NCBI GenBank assembly: GCA_020059425.1
Contig: JAGVCD010000336.1
Span: forward strand, 1-17,568
DNA: 17,568 nt
Origin: Chamaesiphon sp.
GTDB lineage: Bacteria > Cyanobacteriota > Cyanobacteriia > Cyanobacteriales > Chamaesiphonaceae
Reading direction: 5' to 3'
Shown here: one piece after another, positions 6,735 to 14,504 of the stretch
Layout: each line of letters starts with the position of its first letter
How positions within the stretch are numbered: position 1 is the first letter of the stretch
The notes under the pieces: generated by a model
The model's input: only the letters and a program-made list of their open reading frames with translations
The model's database searches: none
Told to the model about the DNA's origin: nothing
Made by a program: the position numbers and the translations under genes

Positions 6735-9700
6735 TTAGAACGTCAAAGATTGCTGGGGTGATAATAAACGTTCGATAATACTCAACAATTCACCAGTAGT
6801 AAAGCCCTTATTTAAAAATTCATTAGCTCCGACGCGTTGGGCTTCTTTACCCCAATCCTCCGATAGGCGAGAAGAAAGTACTAAAATTGGTATCTGCATA
6901 CCTGTTTTGCGACAACGATCAATCAAAGTCAAACCGTCCATATTAGGCATTTCCACATCAGTGATCATTAAAGCTGGTGGTTCATTGCTTTCAAGCCATT
7001 GCAGTGCCTCTAGGCCATCACTACAGGATTGAACAGCAAAACCTACATTGGTTAAGCTCCCCGATAAGCGGCGACGAATTAAAGCTGCGTCATCTACAAC
7101 TAAAATCGTGTTAACCCTGGCCACCGCCTTCACCGGGGCGAAGCTTGAATTCACTGATCGCGATTTTAATACCGTTGTAATCGCAGTTGGATCAAGTACT
7201 GATATTAAATTTCCGTCTGGCTGCAAACTCACTCCCAACATGCCTGGTGGCGGCACTAACGGACTAGGTAGGGGATTAATTAACAACTCCGACTGTTCGA
7301 TCAAATCATCAGCAATTAACCATACATCTGCTTGGTTATCGAGGCGGCAACGCAGGCCGATCGCAGTTTCTGGCAAAGTAGTAGAAAACTGTTTCCAGTA
7401 AGCTGCCAAGCTGTAGGCTGGAGCCACACTCCTAAAAGTGTTAATGTGCCAATGATACTGATCGGCATCTAGTTGGATATCAGTGACACTGAGCAAAACT
7501 GTCTCTAAAATTTCTTCTGCTGGTAGAGCAATCATCCGCTCACCAGACCGGAGTAAGACGCAAGATACTAAAAGTTGGGGAGCCGGTGCTTCGATAATAA
7601 AAGTACTGCCTACTCCTATTTGGGTATCGAGGTGTAGTTTACCGCCGATCGCTGTAATTTGGTTGGCTACCACATCCATACCCACACCACGTCCTGAGAC
7701 CTCACTAACAGCCATTTGCGAACTAAAACCCGGTTGACAGATCACGTCTAAGAGTTCGGTATTAGTATTGGTGACTGTCTTCTCAAAGCCTCTTGATTGG
7801 GCTCTTGTCGTGATCATAGATGCATCAATACCACGACCATCATCCTGCACTGTTAGCCGATAAATATTGCCTCGACGTTGCAATTTTAATGTTATTTGAC
7901 CAGCTGCTGTTTTCCCGGCTGCTAATCGTTCATCTATTGTTTCGATACCGTGGTCGTAAGCATTACGCAGCAGATGTAGGAGGGCTGGCTCGATCTGTTG
8001 AACAACTCCAGCATCTAATTCAATCTTTTCATTATTAATGATGAGGTCTACTTTTTTTCCGTAGCGATTGGTTAAATCGCGTAGAATGGCTCTCGCTCGC
8101 ATGGTCAAGTTCCGGAAGGGAACAAGACGGTTTACTTCGATACCATCTTTGAGACTGAGAATTTGCCGATCGAGATGAGCTAGGCTGTTAAAGGTTTCTT
8201 GAGTGGCTGTAGCTAATTCTCCGCCTAATTCTGAAATTCGCAAAATGTTTTCAAGCAGTCTGTTAATTGTGCTGTAGCCCTGTCGATAACGTTCTAAGGT
8301 GAGATCATTGTTGGGTATTTCTTGTTCGTCATGAATGTTGCGCAGCAGGGTATAGTCATTTTGAAGTTGGCGGAGTTTGGTGGTGAACTGGGCACTCTCG
8401 GCGGTGATGGCCGTTAGTTGAGCTAATTGAGACCGTAGTTGCTGAGATTGACTATTAATTCCCCTAGTAGTCAGTAAAATATCTACTACTTGCTGGGCAG
8501 ACCGATCTAGACGTTCTAACGGAACAGGGATTTGCACATTACGCTGTAATTCGGTTCTGAAACCATTAGCTGGCTGAAATGCTGATGGTTTTGCGAAGGA
8601 TGATGTGACTGCTCCTAATTCGAGGGTGAGCTGATCGCCAACAGATAGATCGGCATCATCCCAGAAATCATCTAATAAATTAGCTAGGTTATTAACTGGT
8701 AACTGTTGATCGATCGATAATTCGGACTGTTGGAGTTCTAGATTTAACAACGAAGTGTTTTCTAAATTAGTATCAGCATGGTTATCAAAAACTGCTAATT
8801 CGTTTTCAAAATCTATTTCAGCATCTAGATCAATCAGCTCAAAATGATCGATCGATAATTGGTCACCAATTTCTAAATCTAAATCATCAATATCAAAACT
8901 ATTGGTCTGGACAGCAGCAGACTTTCCCAGTGGCACATCAGTATCCAGTTCATCACGAGAAACAGTACTAGAGGGTATTATGCCTAACTCTCCCAACAGC
9001 TCCGAGGACATTTTGCCGCTTTTCTTGGCGCATTTTTTAAATAAACCTAAATATGATGGCCAGTTTGATCGCCATTGTTGACAATCATCATGATCAACCA
9101 GTTCTTGGCAACTATTAATGAGCGTTGTCCAACCGGCATCAAAATTCAATTCTTGACCGATTTGCTGTAGCTGTTGCAGCAAAGAATTACCAACAGCTAC
9201 AGTGTGCTCCGGCACCAAACCAGTTGGTGGCAGCTGATTCAAGGACATTTCTAATTCCAAAGCCACCAGATCAAAACCTTGATCGGCAAATTCTTGATGA
9301 ACTTGTCTCATTTCATCCCAGTCAGACAAATAGCAATCTTTGACTTGGGCGTGCAAAGTGCTTAACCGTCGGATTGTTAGCTGTACCTGCTCCATAGCAG
9401 TATTTCCGGTCTCCACAATTTCTAGATAACTTGCCAACAGCTCACCAGCTTCTAAAAGTATCTGGCTCAATTGACCATCATCCAGTGGTGGTGAAACTTC
9501 TAAATAACGCAAATCCGACAGCAAGTTTTCTAAAACGATCGCCGCCTGAAACATCGCATTGGCTTTCACCGTCACCGCACCACCTTTGATGGTGTGAATA
9601 GTACGGTAGATATGCTGAATATCAACGATCCAAGATTGGGGATTAAGCTGTTGAACAAGGTCGAAATAAGTTTCTAGCTGTTGTTGAGTATCGAGCAAGA

Positions 9701-9758
9701 ACATTTCCTGTAATTCTTGCTGCAACTTTTTTTCGGCTGAATCATCCAGTTTTGTCAT
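6735..9758 (-). CDS. Hybrid CheA histidine kinase with C-terminal receiver (PixL/PilL type)
   Basis: This is the central kinase of the operon. Numbered from ATG at 9758 (1007 residues; a TTG at 9782 would add eight): an HPt domain about 1-120 with phospho-accepting His55 in TIHTIKGG; a poorly conserved region about 140-255; an Asp/Glu-rich linker about 262-392; a dimerisation and kinase segment from about 415; the ATP-binding domain with N box around Asn599 (HLLRNAYDHG), G1 box DDGRGID (639-645), F box GFSS near 677 and G2 box GRGVGMD (689-695); a CheW-like domain about 725-865; and a receiver domain about 883-1000 with acidic pair 889-890, phospho-site Asp934, Ser962 and Lys984. All key residues are present. 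It is the last gene of the operon, 49 bp from the preceding MCP gene. In Synechocystis the kinase at this position is PixL. Hybrid CheAs of this form act in type IV pilus phototaxis or twitching. Confidence 0.92.
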   Translation of the reverse strand: MTKLDDSAEKKLQQELQEMFLLDTQQQLETYFDLVQQLNPQSWIVDIQHIYRTIHTIKGGAVTVKANAMFQAAIVLENLLSDLRYLEVSPPLDDGQLSQILLEAGELLASYLEIVETGNTAMEQVQLTIRRLSTLHAQVKDCYLSDWDEMRQVHQEFADQGFDLVALELEMSLNQLPPTGLVPEHTVAVGNSLLQQLQQIGQELNFDAGWTTLINSCQELVDHDDCQQWRSNWPSYLGLFKKCAKKSGKMSSELLGELGIIPSSTVSRDELDTDVPLGKSAAVQTNSFDIDDLDLEIGDQLSIDHFELIDLDAEIDFENELAVFDNHADTNLENTSLLNLELQQSELSIDQQLPVNNLANLLDDFWDDADLSVGDQLTLELGAVTSSFAKPSAFQPANGFRTELQRNVQIPVPLERLDRSAQQVVDILLTTRGINSQSQQLRSQLAQLTAITAESAQFTTKLRQLQNDYTLLRNIHDEQEIPNNDLTLERYRQGYSTINRLLENILRISELGGELATATQETFNSLAHLDRQILSLKDGIEVNRLVPFRNLTMRARAILRDLTNRYGKKVDLIINNEKIELDAGVVQQIEPALLHLLRNAYDHGIETIDERLAAGKTAAGQITLKLQRRGNIYRLTVQDDGRGIDASMITTRAQSRGFEKTVTNTNTELLDVICQPGFSSQMAVSEVSGRGVGMDVVANQITAIGGKLHLDTQIGVGSTFIIEAPAPQLLVSCVLLRSGERMIALPAEEILETVLLSVTDIQLDADQYHWHINTFRSVAPAYSLAAYWKQFSTTLPETAIGLRCRLDNQADVWLIADDLIEQSELLINPLPSPLVPPPGMLGVSLQPDGNLISVLDPTAITTVLKSRSVNSSFAPVKAVARVNTILVVDDAALIRRRLSGSLTNVGFAVQSCSDGLEALQWLESNEPPALMITDVEMPNMDGLTLIDRCRKTGMQIPILVLSSRLSEDWGKEAQRVGANEFLNKGFTTGELLSIIERLLSPQQSLTF
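8707..8722 (-). repeat. 16-bp direct repeat in the CheA linker, copy 1
   Basis: TGATCGATCGATAATT occurs here and again at 8845-8860, 138 bp away in the same orientation and reading frame. Read on the coding strand each copy gives the peptide LSID (ELSIDQ here, QLSIDH in the other). It suggests an old internal duplication in the acidic linker, or reuse of a GATCGATC-rich motif common in this genome. Confidence 0.5.
8845..8860 (-). repeat. 16-bp direct repeat in the CheA linker, copy 2
   Basis: This is the second exact copy of the repeat at 8707-8722. It encodes LSID followed by HFELIDLDAEIDF, in the most acidic part of the linker between the HPt domain and the kinase core. Confidence 0.5.
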
Positions 9759-9807
9759 AATTTGGGGGCGGAATGAAGACAAGAGCGATTTAGTCTGTTA
9801 CTACTAA

Positions 9808-11718
9808 TTAACCGGAGGATTCCAGGATCTGGTAAGAATCAGAAAAAGGCTTTACCGTCAAGCCGTCTGGCAAAGATGATCGGACTATTACACCTGGATT
9901 TTTGTCCTCCAGTCGAAAAAATTCTACCCTTTGCAGGAGCTGTTGTGCTAGTACACTCATGTTCTTGACCTGTTCTCGAGTAATCATTGCTTTATCTTCA
10001 GTATTTTGAGCAATAACACCAATCGACTGAATAGCGTTGAGAGTATTGCGAACCACTGTCGCAATATCTTCACTAGAATCACTCACTTGGGCTCCCATGG
10101 TGGCTACTTGCTCGGTGACCGATTGAATATTGCGGAAAGCTTGGCGAGATTTATTAACTTCATTGGTGAATTTTTGTACCAGTTGATTGATATCAATTAC
10201 ATCTTGGTCGAGGCCAGAAGTTACCGTTTGAATTTGATTGGTACGCTGTTGGAGGGTGACCAAACTCCGATTAGTATCGATCGCTAATTCATTTACCTGA
10301 ATTGCAATGGTCTCAAATTCATTAGCAATACTAGCAAATTGCTCTGGATCCTGCTCTTGCAAAGCTCTGGTAGATAACAGCGAAGCGTTTAAGGCCAACA
10401 CCCGAGTGAGTGCAGCTACCCGCTTTTGATCTTTGGCAAATTGAGCCGCCAACTCCACAAAGTCATTGAGCACCTGCATTCTTTTCACCATTTCTTCCGT
10501 ACCTTCTTGGAGACTTTCAATTCCACCGACCATCGCATTCATTTCTTCTTGACCACTCGCCACCGCTGTTTTGGCTAACTGCACCACATTGGTAGTGGCG
10601 ATCGCCTGTTGGCGGGAATTGATGGTCAGTTTATTAACTTGCGCAATCAAAGACTCAACTTGCTGAATTGATTGAGTTTGATTTTGTGCCTGGCTAGCCG
10701 TTTCGACTGCTAATTGATCGAGTCCGGCAGCTCTATTAGTAACTTGGTGGGCACTGGAAACCACGATGGTAATAATGCTATGGAGGGATTCAATTAACCG
10801 ATTGAGAGTATCTGATACTAGTCCAGTAGCACGTTCATTTACTTCCGCTTGAACGGTTAGATCACCTTCCTCTAGAGAACAAACCACATCCAAAATATGT
10901 CCAACATCAGTCTGAAGTGCTTCACTTTCATTAACAATCTGATTTTGTTGAGCCGATCGCAATTGGGCTTCTTCTTGTAATTGCTCATTCAACTGGAGCA
11001 AATCATCTTGAAATTCTTGGATCGCGCGCCGAGATTTTTCTTGATCGAGAATATAGCCTTGGACAGCCAATACCACAATTCCCCCAATAACTAATAACAG
11101 TCCTAAGCTAGCAATCACTAATACAATAGACCGCTCCAAAGCAATTCGTTGGGCTTCAGTTTGACTTTTAACTTGATCATTAATGCCAAGGATAATCGCT
11201 TGTACACTTTGGGTATATAAGTTTTTCTCCCGGACATATTCATTACCCGTCATGATTGCTGCTGCGGCTTCCAGATTGCGCTCCTTTAACAATTTAAAAG
11301 CCTGGTTCTCTAAAAATATTAATTTATTCGCTGATTTTTCTACTTGCTGAAAAATATCTTGTGATTCAGGAGGGGCATCTTGCCGTAAATCTTTGATAAT
11401 TTTTTTTATATCAGCCGTATTATTGCTGTAACGCTTTTCCCACAGTGGCCGAGCAGGAGCGATTCTAAGATTTCGCTCAAAATTGGAATCTAAGACAGAC
11501 GCTTTACTGCTAATTTCTTGTAAATTAGTTTGTCTTTTCACCATACTCTTGAGGCTTTGGGAAATATTTAAAATATTCCAGGTTGCAGCTCCAGCCAAAC
11601 CTAAATTCAGTAGTATGAAAAATACTAGTGTGCCCACCAGTCGCTGGCGCAGAAAAATTTGAATCTGACTGAGCGGTACGATATTGTTGTTTGATTGTAA
11701 TAATGTTTTGGAATTCAT
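9808..11718 (-). CDS. Transmembrane methyl-accepting chemotaxis-type receptor, second copy
   Basis: The receptor has 636 residues. A cytoplasmic start (1-26) leads into helix TM1 (about 27-50), a periplasmic helical domain (about 51-196, with PLWEKRY at 91-97 and AFKLLKER at 140-147), TM2 (about 197-220), a coiled coil to about 260, a HAMP-like segment (about 265-320, with EEGDLTVQAEVNERATGLVSD) and a long coiled-coil signalling domain (about 320-605) ending VEFFRLED. The signalling tip LALNASLLSTRALQ is followed by DPEQFASIANEFETIAIQV, where canonical receptors have [14 protein letters not shown]. No GAF or PAS domain is present, unlike PixJ1. It is clearly a paralogue of the receptor encoded just upstream, 66 bp away, in the position of PixJ2. 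It probably delivers a periplasmic signal to CheA through CheW. ATG at 11718 has no clear ribosome binding site. Confidence 0.9.
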   Translation of the reverse strand: MNSKTLLQSNNNIVPLSQIQIFLRQRLVGTLVFFILLNLGLAGAATWNILNISQSLKSMVKRQTNLQEISSKASVLDSNFERNLRIAPARPLWEKRYSNNTADIKKIIKDLRQDAPPESQDIFQQVEKSANKLIFLENQAFKLLKERNLEAAAAIMTGNEYVREKNLYTQSVQAIILGINDQVKSQTEAQRIALERSIVLVIASLGLLLVIGGIVVLAVQGYILDQEKSRRAIQEFQDDLLQLNEQLQEEAQLRSAQQNQIVNESEALQTDVGHILDVVCSLEEGDLTVQAEVNERATGLVSDTLNRLIESLHSIITIVVSSAHQVTNRAAGLDQLAVETASQAQNQTQSIQQVESLIAQVNKLTINSRQQAIATTNVVQLAKTAVASGQEEMNAMVGGIESLQEGTEEMVKRMQVLNDFVELAAQFAKDQKRVAALTRVLALNASLLSTRALQEQDPEQFASIANEFETIAIQVNELAIDTNRSLVTLQQRTNQIQTVTSGLDQDVIDINQLVQKFTNEVNKSRQAFRNIQSVTEQVATMGAQVSDSSEDIATVVRNTLNAIQSIGVIAQNTEDKAMITREQVKNMSVLAQQLLQRVEFFRLEDKNPGVIVRSSLPDGLTVKPFSDSYQILESSG

Positions 11719-11784
11719 AATCTTAATAGGGTGGAAATATAAAAAATCAATGTAACTAAACTTGTTATTAAATATTTCTGAATA

Positions 11785-13656
11785 TTAAGGAACTAACTCT
11801 GCGGAATGAAAACCTGAATCAGCAGCATTGTCGATCGCTACTGTTGATTCTGGAAAACGAAATTCTTGCAGATTATTTAATAAATCTTGGATCAGAATAC
11901 TTACTTGATCGCCTAGTTTTTGAGTATCTTGAGACTGCCGCAAGGCTTGACTAGCAAGTGCTGTTATTGATTCAATATCTGTGACTGTGGCTTGGGCATT
12001 ATCTACAATTTTTTGGCTGGTGATGGCAATATTTTTTTCAGACTTACAGGCTTGCTCTGTGACAGACTGCACCTGCGAGAATACATTTTGAGTATGTTTT
12101 ACTCCTTGTGTGAAGCTATTTATAACAGTACCAAGTTGCTGTACATCAATATTGACAGCTGATACTACGCGGTGAATTTGGGAACTGCGTTGTTCTAAAT
12201 TGCTCAGACCTGTATTAGTTTGTTGCGCCAGTTGACTAACCTGGGTGGCAATTAACTCAAATTCTCTGGCCACGATCATGAACTGTGTGGGGTCCCGTTG
12301 CTCAGCTGCCCGAGCAGCAACTAAGGCGGCATTGATGGCTAGAATTGTGGTCTGAGTAACGATTTCTCCTTGATCTTGGACAAATTTATCGGTCAGTCCT
12401 ATGAACTCGCCTAAGGTCTTGATCTCTTGGACTATTTGATCGCTACCCACTGCTAACATATCAATATCTTTACTAAGAGTAGTGATGGTATTTTGGCCAT
12501 CAGATACTATCGAGCGAAGAATGGCTAGGGATTGGTTGGCCTCCGCTGACTGTTGCACTGCACTCTGGGCAAATGCATCAGTAGCTTTAGCTAATCGTGA
12601 GGCGTGACCTACTGACTGAGTTTGCTGATTAATATTATCAGTCACCATCATCGCGATCGCTCTTTGACCTTGGACATTGCCGTTCAACTGTTGACTGATG
12701 AGCACTATTTGGCGCAGAGTTTCGCTCAGCTCTTTAATTAGTCGGTTAATACTGTCACTAATCAAACCAGTCGATCGATCATTAACTGGTGCTTGAACAG
12801 TCCAATTACCATACTCAATTTCACTAACTACCCCCAGTAATTCACCAATATCTTGCTGAAGTTGTTCATGATCTTGCTGAAATATCTGGTTCTGATGCTG
12901 CTGTTCTAGATACTGTACTTCTTTTTCTAGAGGGCTGGTCGAAATCAAGACATCATCTGGGGATGCTTGTTGATGCTCCAGGGCTAATGCTTGATCATGC
13001 AGATGATTGCGGATGGTCGATATCACCACAAACCAGCTTCCTATCAAAATTGGTAACATCCCCAAGGCTAGACCGATCGAAATCAACAGTTGCTGTTGGT
13101 AATCATTTAATTGCTGCTGAATTGACTTTTTCGCATCAATCAATATCAAATCATTAACTTCTGTATAAATCTTTTTTTGCTTCTCATATTTAGGACTAAA
13201 CAATACGGATTGAGCTGCTTCAATTTTCCGCTGTCGCACCAATTTAAAAGCGTCAGACTCCATCTTCAACAATTGAGTATTAGCGTCAGCATTTTGCTGA
13301 ACTTTGGCTCGCATCAAATTAGTGGAATTATCAAAGGTATACTTCAAAGCAACGTCTAGTTTCGGGGAAAATTCGTTGTAGCGCTTCTCCCAAAAAGAAT
13401 TACCCGATGTGGACGACATCTTTGCCGACATTGTCAAAACTTCCTCCAGATACTTAATCTCATGACCTTTCCTTTCTAGCTCTAACTGATTTTCCACCGC
13501 AGAACGAAATCCCTGATAGACATGTGCAATATGCGTTGCCCCAGTACCCAATAGCAACACATTGCTGACCAGCGCAATATTCATCGGCAGAAATAAATTC
13601 GATCGAACAAACTGCCAAATTCTGGGAGTCGAAGTAGGTAGTTGTTGGTTATTCAT
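11785..13656 (-). CDS. Transmembrane methyl-accepting chemotaxis-type receptor, first copy
   Basis: The receptor has 623 residues. TM1 is about 24-46; the periplasmic domain about 47-188 contains EEVLTMSAKM, FWEKRY (88-93), AFKLVRQRKIEAAQ (136-149) and PKYEKQKKIY; TM2 is about 191-212. A glutamine-rich coiled coil follows (about 220-270), then a HAMP-like segment (about 270-320, EYGNWTVQAPVNDRSTGLISD) and the signalling coiled coil (about 320-600), ending LQEFRFPES. The tip reads ILAINAALVAARAAEQRDP, then QFMIVAREFELIATQV, closer to canonical receptors than its neighbour but with the same replacement of the GRGFAVV stretch. It occupies the place of PixJ1 in the Synechocystis locus but has no GAF domain and no chromophore-binding Cys, so it is not a photoreceptor of that kind. 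The periplasmic module resembles one also found in various bacterial histidine kinases and GGDEF proteins, from memory. It lies 28 bp after the CheW gene. Confidence 0.9.
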   Translation of the reverse strand: MNNQQLPTSTPRIWQFVRSNLFLPMNIALVSNVLLLGTGATHIAHVYQGFRSAVENQLELERKGHEIKYLEEVLTMSAKMSSTSGNSFWEKRYNEFSPKLDVALKYTFDNSTNLMRAKVQQNADANTQLLKMESDAFKLVRQRKIEAAQSVLFSPKYEKQKKIYTEVNDLILIDAKKSIQQQLNDYQQQLLISIGLALGMLPILIGSWFVVISTIRNHLHDQALALEHQQASPDDVLISTSPLEKEVQYLEQQHQNQIFQQDHEQLQQDIGELLGVVSEIEYGNWTVQAPVNDRSTGLISDSINRLIKELSETLRQIVLISQQLNGNVQGQRAIAMMVTDNINQQTQSVGHASRLAKATDAFAQSAVQQSAEANQSLAILRSIVSDGQNTITTLSKDIDMLAVGSDQIVQEIKTLGEFIGLTDKFVQDQGEIVTQTTILAINAALVAARAAEQRDPTQFMIVAREFELIATQVSQLAQQTNTGLSNLEQRSSQIHRVVSAVNIDVQQLGTVINSFTQGVKHTQNVFSQVQSVTEQACKSEKNIAITSQKIVDNAQATVTDIESITALASQALRQSQDTQKLGDQVSILIQDLLNNLQEFRFPESTVAIDNAADSGFHSAELVP

Positions 13657-13684
13657 AAACTAAATTGGGATGGAAGGTCAGAAA

Positions 13685-14107
13685 TTAAATGCAAGGTTGC
13701 CATAAATCCAATTGCATTATTTGGGGATTGAAAATCATCGAGTCAACGGGAAGCTCGGACTGCAGGACGCTACGGACGACTTGATCAACAACTAATCCTA
13801 CTTCAACTACATCACCAGCCAATGCTCCCAACCTGACTACTGTAAGAGTTTCTCGTGCATCGGCTTGGCGATCTCCTAGCAATAACCTCACTGACAATAG
13901 CGGTATGCTTTTACCATTTTGATGGATAATACCTAATACTAAATCTTGATAAAATGGCAAGTTCAATATTTTTTTCCTATCAACACGCAGAATTTCGGCC
14001 ACCCAATTAGCCGGAATGGCCATGGTTTGCTCCAAAACCTGAGCAATAATAAAACGATTCTCCGTAGGCTCAGTAGTATTGGAGATCGATCGGGTGGATA
14101 TATTCAT
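13685..14107 (-). CDS. CheW-like adaptor (PixI/PilI type)
   Basis: This 140-residue protein is a single CheW domain, which bridges the receptors and the CheA kinase. The beta-strand pattern and the motifs FIIAQVLEQTMAIPANWVAEILRV, LVLGIIHQNGKSIPLLSVRLLLG and VEVGLVVDQVVRSV fit the family; typical CheW proteins are slightly longer. The variable N-terminus (1-17) is Ser/Thr-rich and probably unstructured. Its ATG overlaps the stop codon of the CheY gene in ATGA, which implies translational coupling. It matches PixI (Sll0040) by position in the locus. Confidence 0.88.
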   Translation of the reverse strand: MNISTRSISNTTEPTENRFIIAQVLEQTMAIPANWVAEILRVDRKKILNLPFYQDLVLGIIHQNGKSIPLLSVRLLLGDRQADARETLTVVRLGALAGDVVEVGLVVDQVVRSVLQSELPVDSMIFNPQIMQLDLWQPCI

Positions 14108-14484
14108 ACCACATCTCTCCTCAAAGTCGCTACTCGCTCCAAAATTTGATTCAGATTTTCCCGTGTAACAGGCTTGGTTAAATAATCGTTAGCTCCAGCT
14201 CTTCTGATACCATAATCTACTTCCAATGGTGTTTTTTTGCTAGAAAAAATCACCACATACTGCTTCAGAGTTCTGGGGTTCAGTCGCAATGCTCGCAAGA
14301 GTTTATACCCATCTAAATCTGGCATCACCACATCGACAAAAATAGAGTCATATGTATTGCTTTCGATTTGTTGGAGAGCAACTCTTGGATCCTCACATTG
14401 ATCAGCTGTATGGCCGATAAAAAACAATAAGCTTACCAATGCGTAACGGTCTACCGGACTATCATCAACAACTAAAAAATGCAT
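14104..14484 (-). CDS. CheY-like single-domain response regulator (PixH/PilH type)
   Basis: The protein is a stand-alone receiver of 126 residues. The acidic pair Asp7-Asp8, the phosphorylation site Asp51 in VDVVMPDLDG, Ser81 in VIFSSKK and Lys104 in YLTKP are all present, so it should accept phosphate from the operon's CheA. There is no output domain. By position it matches PixH (Sll0039), and it may act on pilus motors or as a phosphate sink for the PATAN-REC protein. The PatA-type gene ends 20 bp upstream and the CheW gene overlaps by 4 bp, so this is a tight operon. There is no strong ribosome binding site before the ATG. Confidence 0.9.
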   Translation of the reverse strand: MHFLVVDDSPVDRYALVSLLFFIGHTADQCEDPRVALQQIESNTYDSIFVDVVMPDLDGYKLLRALRLNPRTLKQYVVIFSSKKTPLEVDYGIRRAGANDYLTKPVTRENLNQILERVATLRRDVV

Positions 14485-14504
14485 ATCATTTTCAACTTCA
14501 AGAC

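Noticed and set aside
7048..8038. Plus-strand open frames at 7048-7401, 7483-7737 and 7820-8038 opposite the CheA gene
   Set aside because: They lie wholly antisense to conserved CheA kinase and CheW-like domains, and their translations show no domain or normal start context. They are shadow frames.
11719..11784. AT-rich hairpin AATATT-tctg-AATATT between the two receptor genes
   Set aside because: The stem is only six A-T pairs with no T-run, too weak to be called a terminator or processing site.
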